Part shown: positions 15,013 to 23,817 of the stretch, piece after piece | Numbering within the stretch: the stretch's first letter is position 1 | Layout of the letters: each line of letters opens with the position of its first letter | Assembly: GCA_023381535.1 (NCBI GenBank) | Contig: JAMCSN010000239.1 | Coordinates: 1 to 52,934, forward strand | Length of the DNA stretch: 52,934 nt | Source of the DNA: Bacteroidota bacterium | Lineage (GTDB): Bacteria; Bacteroidota; Ignavibacteria; Ignavibacteriales; Melioribacteraceae | Direction of reading: 5' to 3' | Made by a program: the position numbers and the translations under genes | The notes under the pieces: model-generated | Told to the model about the DNA's origin: nothing | The model's input: the letters and a program-made list of their open reading frames with translations, nothing else | Database searches by the model: none

Positions 15013-15015
15013 GCC

Positions 15016-16494
15016 TTACCCAACGCTTCCTTCCAAAGAGATAGCAAGAAGTTTCTGAGCTTCAACTGCAAATTCCATCGGGAGTTCGTTAAACACTTCT
15101 TTGCAGAATCCGTTCACAATCATATTCACAGCGTCTTCTGTTGATATACCCCGCTGGTTCAAATAAAATATTTGATCCTCGCCAACTTTTGATGTTGTAG
15201 CTTCATGTTCAACTTTCGCCGTGGGGTTTTCAACTTCGATGTACGGAAAAGTATTTGCACCGGATTTGTCGCCTATTAACATTGAATCGCATTGCGTGAA
15301 GTTACGCGCGTCTTCGGCGTTCTTTCCTATTCTAACCAATCCGCGGTAAGAGTTGTTGCTCTTTCCGGCTGAGATACCTTTTGAAACGATTGTACTGCGC
15401 GTGTTTCTTCCGATGTGAATCATCTTTGTACCGGTGTCGGCTTGCTGCATATTATTTGTAACAGCAACCGAGTAAAACTCGCCGACAGAATTATCTCCCT
15501 GAAGAATGCAGCTCGGATACTTCCACGTTATTGCCGATCCGGTTTCAACTTGCGTCCAGGAAATTTTGGAATTTTTTCCTCTGCACGCACCGCGCTTCGT
15601 TACAAAATTATAAATGCCGCCCTTCCCGTCTTTGTCTCCCGGATACCAATTCTGCACCGTAGAATATTTTATCTCGGCATCATCCAGCGCAACCAATTCA
15701 ACAACTGCGGCGTGCAGTTGATTATTGTCACGTATCGGCGCTGTACATCCTTCCAAATAACTTACGTAAGCTCCCTCTTCGGCAACGATTAATGTTCGTT
15801 CAAACTGTCCCGTCTCTTGAGAGTTAATTCTGAAATATGTCGAGAGTTCCATCGGACAACGGACACCTTTCGGTATGAAAACGAATGAGCCGTCCGTAAA
15901 AACTGCCGAGTTAAGCGTAGCATAAAAATTATCGGTGTAAGGAACAACAGAACCCAAATACTTTTTGATCAGTTCGGGATGATCTTTTATCGCTTCGGAA
16001 ATAGAACAGAATATTATTCCTTTTTCCTTCAGCGTTTCTTTAAATGTTGTTGCAACAGAAACCGAATCGAACACTGCATCAACAGCAACTCCGGAAAGAA
16101 TCTTTTGTTCTTCAAGAGGGATACCAAGTTTCTCAAAAGTTTTCAGCAGCTCGGGATCAACTTCATCAAGACTTTCCAATTTCGGTTTTTGTTTCGGCGC
16201 CGAGTAGTAGCTTATGTCCTGAAAATTAATTTGTGGATACTTCACGTTCTGCCAAGTTGGTTCTTCCATTTTCCGCCAATACTTAAACGCTTTCAGTCTC
16301 CACTCAGTCATCCAATCGGGTTCGTCTTTCTTTTTAGAGATCAGTTTGATGACATCCTCATTCAATCCCTTGGGTACGGTTTCAGAATCAATATCCGTAA
16401 CGAATCCCCACTTGTATTCAGATGAGGTTACGTCGTCTAAAATCTTCATATCCTCGGATAATTCTTGTGCAGTATTATCTTGGATTTCGTTCAT
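15016..16494 (-). CDS. sufB: Fe-S cluster assembly scaffold subunit SufB
   Basis: A 492-residue SufB. Diagnostic blocks are [38 protein letters not shown], the [10 protein letters not shown] segment, [20 protein letters not shown], and [20 protein letters not shown] with the downstream [13 protein letters not shown]. The cysteines in LEGCTAP and in the C-terminal TQCDSM block are the ones associated with sulphur transfer and cluster binding. It is the first suf gene; a strong promoter lies 30-60 bases upstream and an AAGG site precedes the start. Loss of repression under iron or oxidative stress is the expected control. Confidence 0.97.
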   Translation of the reverse strand: MNEIQDNTAQELSEDMKILDDVTSSEYKWGFVTDIDSETVPKGLNEDVIKLISKKKDEPDWMTEWRLKAFKYWRKMEEPTWQNVKYPQINFQDISYYSAPKQKPKLESLDEVDPELLKTFEKLGIPLEEQKILSGVAVDAVFDSVSVATTFKETLKEKGIIFCSISEAIKDHPELIKKYLGSVVPYTDNFYATLNSAVFTDGSFVFIPKGVRCPMELSTYFRINSQETGQFERTLIVAEEGAYVSYLEGCTAPIRDNNQLHAAVVELVALDDAEIKYSTVQNWYPGDKDGKGGIYNFVTKRGACRGKNSKISWTQVETGSAITWKYPSCILQGDNSVGEFYSVAVTNNMQQADTGTKMIHIGRNTRSTIVSKGISAGKSNNSYRGLVRIGKNAEDARNFTQCDSMLIGDKSGANTFPYIEVENPTAKVEHEATTSKVGEDQIFYLNQRGISTEDAVNMIVNGFCKEVFNELPMEFAVEAQKLLAISLEGSVG

Positions 16495-16525
16495 TTTTTA
16501 CCTTTTTTCTCAAAATGTCTATTCA

Positions 16526-16554
16526 AAAGTATTCAATCTGGAAAAAATTGTCAA
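16526..16554 (-). promoter_or_regulatory. Promoter of the suf operon
   Basis: On the minus strand TTGACA (16549-16554), a 17-base spacer and TACTTT (16526-16531) form a near-ideal sigma-70 promoter. The -10 also reads TACTTTTG, fitting the TAnnTTTG type. A direct repeat TTGAATA-ctt-TTGAATA with a 10-bp period overlaps the -10 and could be an operator for the Rrf2 regulator encoded at 9713-10180. An AAAAAAGG site lies before the sufB start. Confidence 0.7.
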
Positions 16555-16606
16555 GATTATAAAATAATAACTATATTTTGGCAGAAATTGTTCCAAAAAG
16601 AAAAAT

Positions 16607-17341
16607 TTAAGGGGTATTCCTCTGTCGGTTAATTTCAAAAAGAAGGACGCCGGTTGCAACTGAAACGTTAAGCGAATCAATTTTCCCTTTCATCGGAATC
16701 TTGATCAGGAAATCGCAATTCTCTGCGACAAGTTTGCGAATTCCTTTTTCTTCATTACCGACAACCAAAGCTAACGGCATTTTGTAATCTAACTCGGAGA
16801 AATTTTTTGATTCGTCTGTTAGATGTGAGCCCGTAATCCAGAAACCTTCTTTCTTAAGTTGTTGAATTGTCTGAACTAAGTTGTTCACTTTACAAATTTT
16901 TAGGTGAGAAACTGCACCGGCGGAAATTTTTTCCACGGTATCGGTGATCGGCGTACTTTGATTAGTCGTTACGATCACACCATCAACGCCGGCGCATTCT
17001 GCTGTTCTTAAAATTGCGCCGAGATTGTGAGGATCCTGAATAGAATCAAGGAGAAGAAGAAGCGGTAATGAAGAGTTTTTCGCTTCATCAATCAGTTCGC
17101 CCAAATCGAAATACTTTTGAGTAACTTTTAACGCAATCACCCCCTGGGCATTGTTCCCTTCAGAAAGTGACTCAAACTTCGAAGTTGAAAGCTGTGAGAT
17201 TTTTATTCCCCGTTTCTTTGCCGCTGAGAATATTTGATTAAAAATTTCGCCATGCTGACCGTAAGAAACGTAAACAACTTCCAATTCCGCATCGGATTTG
17301 AGTGCTTCCAGGACAGGTTTTCTACCGTAGATTTTTTTCAT
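16607..17341 (-). CDS. rlmB: 23S rRNA 2'-O-methyltransferase RlmB (TrmH/SpoU family)
   Basis: A 244-residue SPOUT methyltransferase. The N-terminal substrate-binding domain begins KKIYGRKPVLEALKS. The knotted catalytic domain has the three SpoU motifs: DPHNLGAILRTAECAGVDGV, PLALVVGNEEKGIRKL and IPMKGKIDSLNVSVATGVLL. It uses SAM to methylate the ribose of G2251 (E. coli numbering) in 23S rRNA. The C-terminal NRQRNTP end is at the usual place for the family. It follows the unknown gene at 17390 by 48 bases in a minus-strand series with hisS. Confidence 0.93.
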   Translation of the reverse strand: MKKIYGRKPVLEALKSDAELEVVYVSYGQHGEIFNQIFSAAKKRGIKISQLSTSKFESLSEGNNAQGVIALKVTQKYFDLGELIDEAKNSSLPLLLLLDSIQDPHNLGAILRTAECAGVDGVIVTTNQSTPITDTVEKISAGAVSHLKICKVNNLVQTIQQLKKEGFWITGSHLTDESKNFSELDYKMPLALVVGNEEKGIRKLVAENCDFLIKIPMKGKIDSLNVSVATGVLLFEINRQRNTP

Positions 17342-17389
17342 AGGTGCTTTCGATTCAGGTTATCCGCCAAACAATGTATCGAAAAATTA

Positions 17390-17902
17390 TTATTCAGGAA
17401 AAGAAAATTCTTCTGCTGCAACTTCAAACTTGCAGAAGAGCCGATTGTTTTTCTTTTTGGGTTTGTACTGTTTAAGTAAAACTATTTCCTTCTTAAAAAT
17501 ATTGAAGTGATACTCTGCCGTGTTAATTGCGCCGTCCTGCTTTACAACATTCACCGTGTAGTCGCCAATTAAATCTTCGAAAAGTAATTCCGTGCGAGCG
17601 GGTTGAATCAGCGGGACAACATTTGTTTTTGCTCTCAGTCCGGTTAAGACAAAATCTATTACATTTTTTTCTTTTAACGCTTCCACCGAAACTTCGTAAG
17701 CAAAGCTTGTGAATTCAACCACTGTTTCGATTGCGAAAACACAATACTGTTTTTTCGTTAGCTGATCATATTTATAAAAAGCTTTGCAGACGTATTCAAG
17801 TTTATCAGGTTTCTTTGACGGAATAGCAGAAATGGCGGTATGAGGTTTCTTCTTTCGAGTCTTGGGAATTTTGGGGACTTCTTTTGGTTTCTTTAACGAC
17901 AA
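17390..17902 (-). CDS. Conserved-looking protein of unknown function
   Basis: A 170-residue protein I do not recognise. The first 30 residues are very rich in lysine and proline (KKPKEVPKIPKTRKKKPHTA), suggesting a disordered nucleic-acid- or membrane-proximal tail. The rest has alternating hydrophobic strands (YCVFAIETVVEFTSFAYEVS, later KFEVAAEEFSFPE) and no cysteine or histidine motif. There is no signal peptide. It begins one base after hisS ends and precedes rlmB, so it belongs to a translation-related transcription unit; a role in RNA biology would be only a guess. Confidence 0.75.
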   Translation of the reverse strand: MSLKKPKEVPKIPKTRKKKPHTAISAIPSKKPDKLEYVCKAFYKYDQLTKKQYCVFAIETVVEFTSFAYEVSVEALKEKNVIDFVLTGLRAKTNVVPLIQPARTELLFEDLIGDYTVNVVKQDGAINTAEYHFNIFKKEIVLLKQYKPKKKNNRLFCKFEVAAEEFSFPE

Positions 17903-19165
17903 TTAATTCTCCTTGATACTCGAAAAGATTTTTTCAAGATCATCTTTCGGGAATGATTTCTGATTTCCATCCTTCATGTTTTTCAAAACCAATTCGCCCT
18001 TAACATATTCTTCTCCGCCGATAAACAATACGAATCCCGTGTTTAATTTATTTGCTTCCCTCATCTGTGCTTTAACGCTTCTGCCCAAATAGTCCAAGTC
18101 AACTATCAATCCTTTTCTTCTTAGCTCAACGGCAGTCTGATAGGCGAAATTTCTAAGTTCCTTTTCAATCACCACCAGATATAAATCAACTGTTTCATCA
18201 TTCAAAGAGAATGACTTTTCATTTTCGCAAGCAAGAAGAATTCTTTCCATTCCGGCTGCAAAACCAACGCCGGGCATATCATCGCCGCCTAATTCTTTTA
18301 CAAGTCCGTTGTATCTTCCACCACCGCACAATGCGCTTTGTGAACCGACACTTCCGCTTACAATTTCGAAGGTCGTGTTTGTATAGTAATCAAGTCCGCG
18401 AACCAACATTGCATCTATTTCAAAAGGAATTTGTGCCGATGTAAGCGCTTGCTTTACATTCGCAAAATGTGAAAGACTTTCGTCATCAAGATGGTCAATC
18501 AACAACGGTGCATCCTTCATAATTTTTTGATCTTCTGCTTCCTTGCTATCGAATATTCTGAGAATATTGGTTTCAAATCTTTTTTTACTTTCGTTAGAAA
18601 GTTTACCGAAATAAGGTTGCAAGTATTCTGCTAATTTCTTTTTGTAATCTTCTCTTGATGTCGGAACACCGAGCGAGTTAATCTTTACCAAAAGATTTTT
18701 CAATCCCAGGGTTTTAAAAATTTCATAAGCCATAATTATCATCTCAGCGTCAAGCAACGGATCGTTGCTGCCGATTGCTTCGGCTCCAAACTGGTGGAAT
18801 TGTCTTAACCTTCCGGCTTGCGGTTTTTCCTGACGAAACATCGGCGAGATATAATAAAGCTTGTTTAAATTCTGTTTCTTGTCCAAGGAATGTTCTATAA
18901 ACGCTCTGACAACACCGGCTGTCATTTCCGGTCGAAGCGTTAAACTTTCGCCGCTGCGATCTATGAAGGTGTACATTTCCTTGCTGACAATATCTGTTGC
19001 TTCGCCGATTCCCCGTGCAAAGAGAGATGTCTCTTCAAAAACCGGCGTACGGATTTCTTTGTAGTTGTAAAGTGTAAAAACTGATTTGATTATAGATTCA
19101 AGATAATTCCATTTGGGTATGTCTGTTGGAAGTATGTCGCGTGTTCCGGTAACTGCTTTAATCAT
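17903..19165 (-). CDS. hisS: Histidine--tRNA ligase
   Basis: A 420-residue class II aminoacyl-tRNA synthetase. Motif 2 appears as MFRQEKPQAGRLRQFHQFGA, the histidine-A type sequence as LVRGLDYYTNTTFEIV, motif 3 as GVGFAAGMERILLA, and a C-terminal anticodon-binding domain from about residue 325 (VDLYLVVIEKE ... VKAQMREANK). It charges tRNA-His. It starts 8 bases after the PTS IIA gene, with which it seems co-transcribed. Length and motif order are ordinary. Confidence 0.97.
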   Translation of the reverse strand: MIKAVTGTRDILPTDIPKWNYLESIIKSVFTLYNYKEIRTPVFEETSLFARGIGEATDIVSKEMYTFIDRSGESLTLRPEMTAGVVRAFIEHSLDKKQNLNKLYYISPMFRQEKPQAGRLRQFHQFGAEAIGSNDPLLDAEMIIMAYEIFKTLGLKNLLVKINSLGVPTSREDYKKKLAEYLQPYFGKLSNESKKRFETNILRIFDSKEAEDQKIMKDAPLLIDHLDDESLSHFANVKQALTSAQIPFEIDAMLVRGLDYYTNTTFEIVSGSVGSQSALCGGGRYNGLVKELGGDDMPGVGFAAGMERILLACENEKSFSLNDETVDLYLVVIEKELRNFAYQTAVELRRKGLIVDLDYLGRSVKAQMREANKLNTGFVLFIGGEEYVKGELVLKNMKDGNQKSFPKDDLEKIFSSIKEN

Positions 19166-19173
19166 TTTTGTCT

Positions 19174-19647
19174 TTAGGTATTTTCGAAATATTGCTTTTC
19201 TTCATTTTCAAAGAGAGAATAAATTTCTTCGGCAGACGCGGCATTAGCAAGACTCTCTCTGAATTCATCTTTGTTCATCATGCGGGAAATACGGCTCAGC
19301 AGTTTAATGTGTGGACCAACAAGACTCTCTTTGCCGACGAGAAGAAAAACCAGATTAACAGGTTGTTCGTCCAACGCTTGAAAGTCAATCGGTTTGTCAA
19401 GTCGTCCAAACGCCGCGATTATTTCGTTCACACTGTCGGTCTTTGCATGAGGAATCGCAAAACCTTTTCCGACACCGGTCGACATAATTTTTTCCCGATC
19501 ATGAACAGCATTACGCATCTCTTCAAGGTTCTTAATACGTTCATCATCTTTGAACAAATTAATTAGTTCATCAATTATTTCAGTTTTGTTCGTCCCTTCC
19601 ATGGAAGAAAGAACTTTGTCAGCTCGAAGAAAATCACAAATCTTCAT
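19174..19647 (-). CDS. PTS EIIA domain protein (Fru/Ntr type)
   Basis: A 157-residue stand-alone EIIA domain. The phosphorylatable histidine is H67 in GKGFAIPHAKTDSV, followed by INTERIOR strands ending PVNLVFLLVGKESLVGPHIK. Lone proteins of this kind usually act as regulators (PtsN-like) rather than in sugar uptake. No PTS permease, HPr or EI gene occurs in the window. It lies 8 bases upstream of hisS and diverges from the dehydrogenase gene at 19818. Confidence 0.9.
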   Translation of the reverse strand: MKICDFLRADKVLSSMEGTNKTEIIDELINLFKDDERIKNLEEMRNAVHDREKIMSTGVGKGFAIPHAKTDSVNEIIAAFGRLDKPIDFQALDEQPVNLVFLLVGKESLVGPHIKLLSRISRMMNKDEFRESLANAASAEEIYSLFENEEKQYFENT

Positions 19648-19817
19648 TTAGTTTCACCGGTTATTTTTCTTTATAAATTCGAACCAAAAATAAGAAAGGC
19701 TATTTCCTTAAGCAAAATTAAAGTTGAGATAAACGTGTCTATTTTTCTTGCGAGGTGTGTAATCAACTTGTAATTTTTCATTAAAGAAATTCTCCTAAAA
19801 CTGTTGAAGAGGCAAAA

Positions 19818-21518
19818 ATGGATATTCAAAACAAAACTGTGCTGGTGCTGGGCGGATGGGGACTGGTTGGCAACGCCGTTGTAAGAAAGTTAGTGCCCGA
19901 AAAACCGAAAAAAATTATTGTAACATCATTAAGAAAAGATGAAGCTCTTGAAGAAGTAGAAAGACTTAAAAAAGAATTTCCAAATCTTTCGGAAGGTTAT
20001 TTTGTTCCGTGGTGGGGTAACATTTTCGTCCGAAATGAATTCAAAGACCTCGACCGACTTGCATTGCTTGACGATCCTTCAAAAAGAAAAGTCTTGATGA
20101 AAGACACGATGGAAGAGTTAACAGATGAGATTCTTCATAGTTCTTCGATTTATCAATTGTTAAAAGAACATAATCCGGAAATCATAGTTGACTGTATTAA
20201 CTCGGCGACAGGAATAGCTTACCAGGATGTGTATACAACATATCACAGAATTAAAAAAACGATAGAAAGGAATTCACCTATCGAAGACCTTACAGCCGAA
20301 ACCGAAAAATTATTGTGCACACTTTACATTCCTCAGTTAATACGTCACGTGCAGATTTTATTTAACTCTATGAGTGAAGCTGGGACAAAAATTTATGTTA
20401 AAATTGGAACAAGCGGTACCGGAGGAATGGGGTTAAACATTCCATACACACACAGTGAAGAAAAACCATCGCGAGTTCTTCTGAGCAAATCTTCTGTAGC
20501 CGGAGCGCATACGCTCCTGTTATTTTTGATGGGACGCACGCCCGACGGACCAATAACAAAAGAAATTAAGCCGACAGCTGCAATCGCATGGAAGAGAATT
20601 GAATTCGGCGATATCAAAAGGCGGGGTAAGCCAATTGAAATCATAGATGTTTCAGTTGACGAAGCGGTTCCGCTTAAAGACAAATTTCTAATCGGCATCG
20701 AGAAAAAATTCAAACCGTCCGGCAAAACATTAAAATCAGTTTTTATTGATACTGGTGAAAACGGAACATTCTCACGCGGAGAATTTGAAGCTATAACGGC
20801 TCAAGGACAAATGGAATATGTTACGCCGGAAGAAATTGCCGTGGACGCGATTTACGAAATCAAAGGCGGAAACACCGGACATGACATTATTAATGCTCTA
20901 GACAACGCTACTCTTGAACCGACTTACCGCGCCGGATACATGCAGCACAGTGCTGTTGAAAAATTAGACGAGCTGGAAAAAATTCACAATGTTAACAGCG
21001 TCGCTTTCGAACTGCTTGGTCCGCCAAGATTATCAAAACTTTTGCATGAAATTAATATTCTAAAATTGGTATGCGGCAGTATGAAAGAGATTCTGAAGGA
21101 AACACCGGCAAACCTTTCAAAGAAATCATTCGAGTTAATCAAGAATAACAGAGACTTGAGCAATGAAATTATTTCAATAGGAATTCCAATTCTTTTGCCT
21201 GACGGCAAATCACTTTTACGCGGCAACGATATTAAGATCCCACCTTTCCGGGGCGATAACGCATTGGATATATCTTCCAGTACGATTGATTTCTGGGCTC
21301 ATGACGGTTGGGTTGATCTGCGCGAATCAAATATGAAAACTTGGCAGAAAAGACTTCAGGCAATTATAGATGAAGCCGAGTCAATCGCCTCAATCGATAC
21401 TAGTTCTATGCATGTTAGAACAAGAAAATATTGGAATAATTTTGAAACAATCGACATCGGCAAAGTTGTAAGCTGGATCTTCATCAGAGAAGAAAAAGGC
21501 GAGAGAATGAAAGCGTAA
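19818..21518 (+). CDS. Large Rossmann-fold dehydrogenase/epimerase-like protein
   Basis: A 566-residue protein. The N-terminus NKTVLVLGGWGLVGNAVVRK carries a GxxGxxG dinucleotide site after a beta-strand, as in extended SDR proteins. Around residues 115-135 EIIVDCINSATGIAY looks like the SDR strand-4 region, and a later KIGTSGTGGMGLNIPYTHSE may be the substrate site. It is much longer than ordinary epimerases, with a helical C-terminal 200 residues (LHEINILKLVCGSMKEIL ... WQKRLQAIIDEAESIA). The reaction is unknown. It starts after GAAGAGGC and is transcribed alone, with a good terminator directly after it. Confidence 0.75.
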   Translation: MDIQNKTVLVLGGWGLVGNAVVRKLVPEKPKKIIVTSLRKDEALEEVERLKKEFPNLSEGYFVPWWGNIFVRNEFKDLDRLALLDDPSKRKVLMKDTMEELTDEILHSSSIYQLLKEHNPEIIVDCINSATGIAYQDVYTTYHRIKKTIERNSPIEDLTAETEKLLCTLYIPQLIRHVQILFNSMSEAGTKIYVKIGTSGTGGMGLNIPYTHSEEKPSRVLLSKSSVAGAHTLLLFLMGRTPDGPITKEIKPTAAIAWKRIEFGDIKRRGKPIEIIDVSVDEAVPLKDKFLIGIEKKFKPSGKTLKSVFIDTGENGTFSRGEFEAITAQGQMEYVTPEEIAVDAIYEIKGGNTGHDIINALDNATLEPTYRAGYMQHSAVEKLDELEKIHNVNSVAFELLGPPRLSKLLHEINILKLVCGSMKEILKETPANLSKKSFELIKNNRDLSNEIISIGIPILLPDGKSLLRGNDIKIPPFRGDNALDISSSTIDFWAHDGWVDLRESNMKTWQKRLQAIIDEAESIASIDTSSMHVRTRKYWNNFETIDIGKVVSWIFIREEKGERMKA

Positions 21519-21544
21519 GCTAAAATTTGATTTCACTTGTATGA

Positions 21545-21575
21545 AAGTCCCGTTACGGCGGGACTTTTTATTTTT
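21545..21575 (+). terminator. Rho-independent terminator
   Basis: AAGTCCCG (21545-21552), a 6-nt loop and CGGGACTT (21559-21566) are followed by a T-rich run. It ends the dehydrogenase gene. Confidence 0.9.
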
Positions 21576-21640
21576 CAAACTGAAAGTTGGTTTGTACAGG
21601 GCAGCAGTGCTTAGTAACGGCTTGATTACAAAGAGACTCC

Positions 21641-21675
21641 CAGAAAAGATTCACCCCCCCTCTGAATCTTTTCTG
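21641..21675. repeat. 13-bp inverted repeat with C-rich loop
   Basis: CAGAAAAGATTCA (21641-21653) and TGAATCTTTTCTG (21663-21675) flank a CCCCCCCTC loop. There is no T-run. In the gene-free stretch 21519-21941 I see otherwise only the terminator before it and two palindromes after it. Confidence 0.6.
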
Positions 21676-21821
21676 AAGTCGATTCGTAAATTCATTCGAA
21701 CGAGGTGCTGTAATCTTGAATTGAAATCATAGGCAAATGTAAAGTCAGACTTAGCCGGAGATTCATTCATGACAATTGTCTCTTTCTTACATGTATAATT
21801 TATGAAGGAATGTGCTTTCTG

Positions 21822-21843
21822 AAATTAGTAGAACTACTAATTT
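21822..21843. promoter_or_regulatory. Palindrome with TTAGTAGA/ACTACTAA core
   Basis: A 22-bp perfect palindrome apart from its AA centre, core TTAGTAGAACTACTAA. The core is shared with the palindrome at 21870-21899, one base different. It could be an operator or part of a paired terminator. Confidence 0.45.
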
Positions 21844-21869
21844 TAGACGTTTTTTTGACCGTTATTACA

Positions 21870-21899
21870 AAAAACCTTAGTAGATCTACTAAGGTTTTT
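21870..21899. terminator. Perfect 30-bp palindrome, probable bidirectional terminator
   Basis: The arms meet at the central GATC, and both ends carry A5/T5 runs, so a 13-14 bp hairpin with a U-tract would form on either strand. It lies between the convergent ends of the dehydrogenase and the membrane-protein gene at 21942. The core is TTAGTAGATCTACTAA. Confidence 0.7.
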
Positions 21900-21941
21900 A
21901 AATCATTTAGATTTGTATTAAATAAAATGAGGGTGAGATTA

Positions 21942-22361
21942 TCAAAAATAGAAGTTCATAGCTTTATGAGAACTTTTCTTCATTTGATCATTAACGATGG
22001 TATAACGTGATGTTTTTGTTTTGGTCTTTGCAATTTCTTTCGCGTAATATTTCTCATCGCTAAGTCTGTCGGCAGAACTTCTCTTTCGAATAGTTTTAAC
22101 TTCATGCGGTTTGAACTGACCGAGCTGAAAAATTTTAGGAACCGGCATTGACTGTTTGTTCCTCATCGTCAGTTGTTCGCGATTTGCGCTTCGATGAAAA
22201 TAAACCGGGTCTCTGTGAAAATTAACCTGTCCATGTTGTTCATGGTTATCGTCCTCTTTTACCTTTGAAAATAAAAAAGAAACTACCACAACCACTATGA
22301 GCAGCCCGCTTCCAAAAATTAATATAGTGGTGATTATCTGGATAAGTTCCATATATGTCAT
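21942..22361 (-). CDS. Single-pass membrane protein, unknown function
   Basis: A 139-residue protein with one N-terminal transmembrane segment (residues about 5-31, ending VVVVVSFLFSK) and a basic cytoplasmic-type tail (KTIRKRSSADRL, AKTKTKTSRYT). No domain is recognised. The start at 22361 is used because AGGA lies about ten bases upstream; an ATG three codons later has no site. It is isolated: convergent with the dehydrogenase and divergent from the cupin gene. Confidence 0.6.
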   Translation of the reverse strand: MTYMELIQIITTILIFGSGLLIVVVVVSFLFSKVKEDDNHEQHGQVNFHRDPVYFHRSANREQLTMRNKQSMPVPKIFQLGQFKPHEVKTIRKRSSADRLSDEKYYAKEIAKTKTKTSRYTIVNDQMKKSSHKAMNFYF

Positions 22362-22575
22362 AAATTTTTAATCCTAAGGCAAATTGAATGCCTCACTTAG
22401 TGTTAATTTTTATCAAAATTATCAACATTCTTTTTAGCTAATGCGTATCAACATGAGAACTCAATACAAAACAAGACACACTCTGCTAAGACTAGAAAAC
22501 AAGTGCTTACACTTCACATGTCAACTAACGGCTGGTATTTCAGGCTGGTTAAAACTTAATTGTAACTAATTCTGC

Positions 22576-22670
22576 TGCAAAATTTCTTTTGTTCAGACGA
22601 AGTTTTGCAACTTCTGTAATTTACTGCCGAACAAACTTTAAGAAGTTTTTATTTTTGCTCTAATTATAAT
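22576..22670 (+). promoter_or_regulatory. Upstream region of the cupin gene with possible -10 box
   Basis: The gene-free stretch 22362-22707 holds an imperfect hairpin (TGCAAAA at 22576-22582 with TTTTGCA at 22603-22609) and a TATAAT at 22665-22670 without a clear -35. A start of transcription near 22677 favours translation from the ATG at 22708 over that at 22678. I see nothing else in it. Confidence 0.3.
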
Positions 22671-22707
22671 AAATTTTATGTTAGTTACGAACTATTTTCT
22701 TAATCCC

Positions 22708-23208
22708 ATGAGTGAAGCAGCGCGAATAATAAAAAAATTGCGACTTACATCACACCCTGAAGGCGGCTACTTTAAAGAAACCTACCGCGCGAAACAGAAA
22801 ATTGACGGGAACGTCTTGCAAAAAAATTTTATTGGTGTTAGAAATATTTCTACTTCAATATATTTTCTTCTTGATGGTTATCAAGTTTCGCTTTTCCACA
22901 AAATCAAGTCGGATGAGCTTTGGCATTTTTACAAGGGCTCGCCTATTATTTTGCATTGCTTGAACAATAACGATTATAAAAAAATACTTGTCGGTAACAA
23001 CTTCTCCAAAGGAGAATTACCGCAATGCGTTATTGAGGCGGGGACATGGTTTGCCGCCGAAGTCAAAAACAAAAAGTCGTATTCGCTCGTCGGTTGTACG
23101 GTTGCGCCGGGATTCGATTTCGCCGACTTCAAACTGGCTAAGAGATCGGAACTGTTGAAGAGATTTCCAAATCGGGAAAAACTAATCTTGAGATTTACTA
23201 ATAATTAA
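22708..23208 (+). CDS. Cupin-superfamily protein, DUF985
   Basis: A 166-residue single-domain cupin of the DUF985 type. Conserved parts are [13 protein letters not shown] near the N-terminus, [20 protein letters not shown] and [12 protein letters not shown], the [20 protein letters not shown] block and [10 protein letters not shown]. Histidines and glutamate in these strands would bind a metal or sugar. Relatives are often called sugar-epimerase-like, but the reaction is not established. The ATG at 22708 ([11 protein letters not shown]) matches the family start; an in-frame ATG at 22678 adds ten residues and is less likely. The macro-domain gene follows after 11 bases. Confidence 0.85.
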   Translation: MSEAARIIKKLRLTSHPEGGYFKETYRAKQKIDGNVLQKNFIGVRNISTSIYFLLDGYQVSLFHKIKSDELWHFYKGSPIILHCLNNNDYKKILVGNNFSKGELPQCVIEAGTWFAAEVKNKKSYSLVGCTVAPGFDFADFKLAKRSELLKRFPNREKLILRFTNN

Positions 23209-23219
23209 GTCCATTATTT

Positions 23220-23729
23220 ATGAAGACAGCCATAGAAATTTTCGAAGGCGATATAACAACGCTGAATGTTGACGCCATTGTGAATGCTGCAAATAGATCT
23301 TTGCTTGGCGGAGGCGGCGTGGATGGTGCGATTCACCGGGCAGCCGGACACCAATTGTTAGGAGAATGCCGAACATTGGGAGGTTGTGAAACTGGTCAAG
23401 CAAAAATAACACGGGGTTATAAACTACCAGCCAAATATGTAATCCATACTGTTGGACCGGTATGGTATGGCGGAAATAAAAATGAAGATGAGTTGTTATC
23501 AAACTGTTACAAGAATTCTCTTAAACTTGCTTTGAATCATAAATTAAAATCAATTGCGTTTCCATCTATCAGCACCGGCGCATATGGCTTTCCGTTTGAA
23601 CGTGCGGCAAAGATTGCAGTTAAATCTGTACAAGATTTTTTAGAAGTAAACAAAACAATGGAGAAAGTTGTGTTCGTATGTTTTGGAAAAGATGCGTTTG
23701 AAGTTTATAAGAACTTATTACTGCCCTAA
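23220..23729 (+). CDS. Macro-domain protein, O-acetyl-ADP-ribose deacetylase-like
   Basis: A 169-residue single macro domain of the MacroD/YmdB kind. The signature blocks are [34 protein letters not shown], the substrate loop [13 protein letters not shown] and [15 protein letters not shown]. The N, D and [10 protein letters not shown] residues match the catalytic group of hydrolases that remove ADP-ribose or deacetylate O-acetyl-ADP-ribose. It lies 11 bases after the DUF985 cupin gene, so the two are probably one transcript. No ADP-ribosyltransferase toxin is nearby, so a housekeeping role is likelier than an antitoxin role. Confidence 0.93.
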   Translation: MKTAIEIFEGDITTLNVDAIVNAANRSLLGGGGVDGAIHRAAGHQLLGECRTLGGCETGQAKITRGYKLPAKYVIHTVGPVWYGGNKNEDELLSNCYKNSLKLALNHKLKSIAFPSISTGAYGFPFERAAKIAVKSVQDFLEVNKTMEKVVFVCFGKDAFEVYKNLLLP

Positions 23730-23782
23730 TATATCTGAAAGGCGAAAAAGTCTGTCGGAACAGAGTTCCGGCCTACAATTTA

Positions 23783-23817
23783 ACATTTCGTTTCACCTTT
23801 CACATTTCACGTTTTGT
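23783..23817 (+). repeat. Degenerate heptamer array (TTTCAC type)
   Basis: Five contiguous 7-mers: ACATTTC, GTTTCAC, CTTTCAC, ATTTCAC and GTTTTGT, directly between the convergent macro-domain and transporter genes. Confidence 0.7.

Noticed and set aside
16495..16606. Riboswitch upstream of sufB
   Set aside because: The gap to the promoter leaves only about 30 bases of leader, too short, and no conserved fold is seen.
23220..23729. Macro-domain protein as antitoxin of a DarTG-like system
   Set aside because: No DarT-like ADP-ribosyltransferase is adjacent; the neighbour is a DUF985 cupin.
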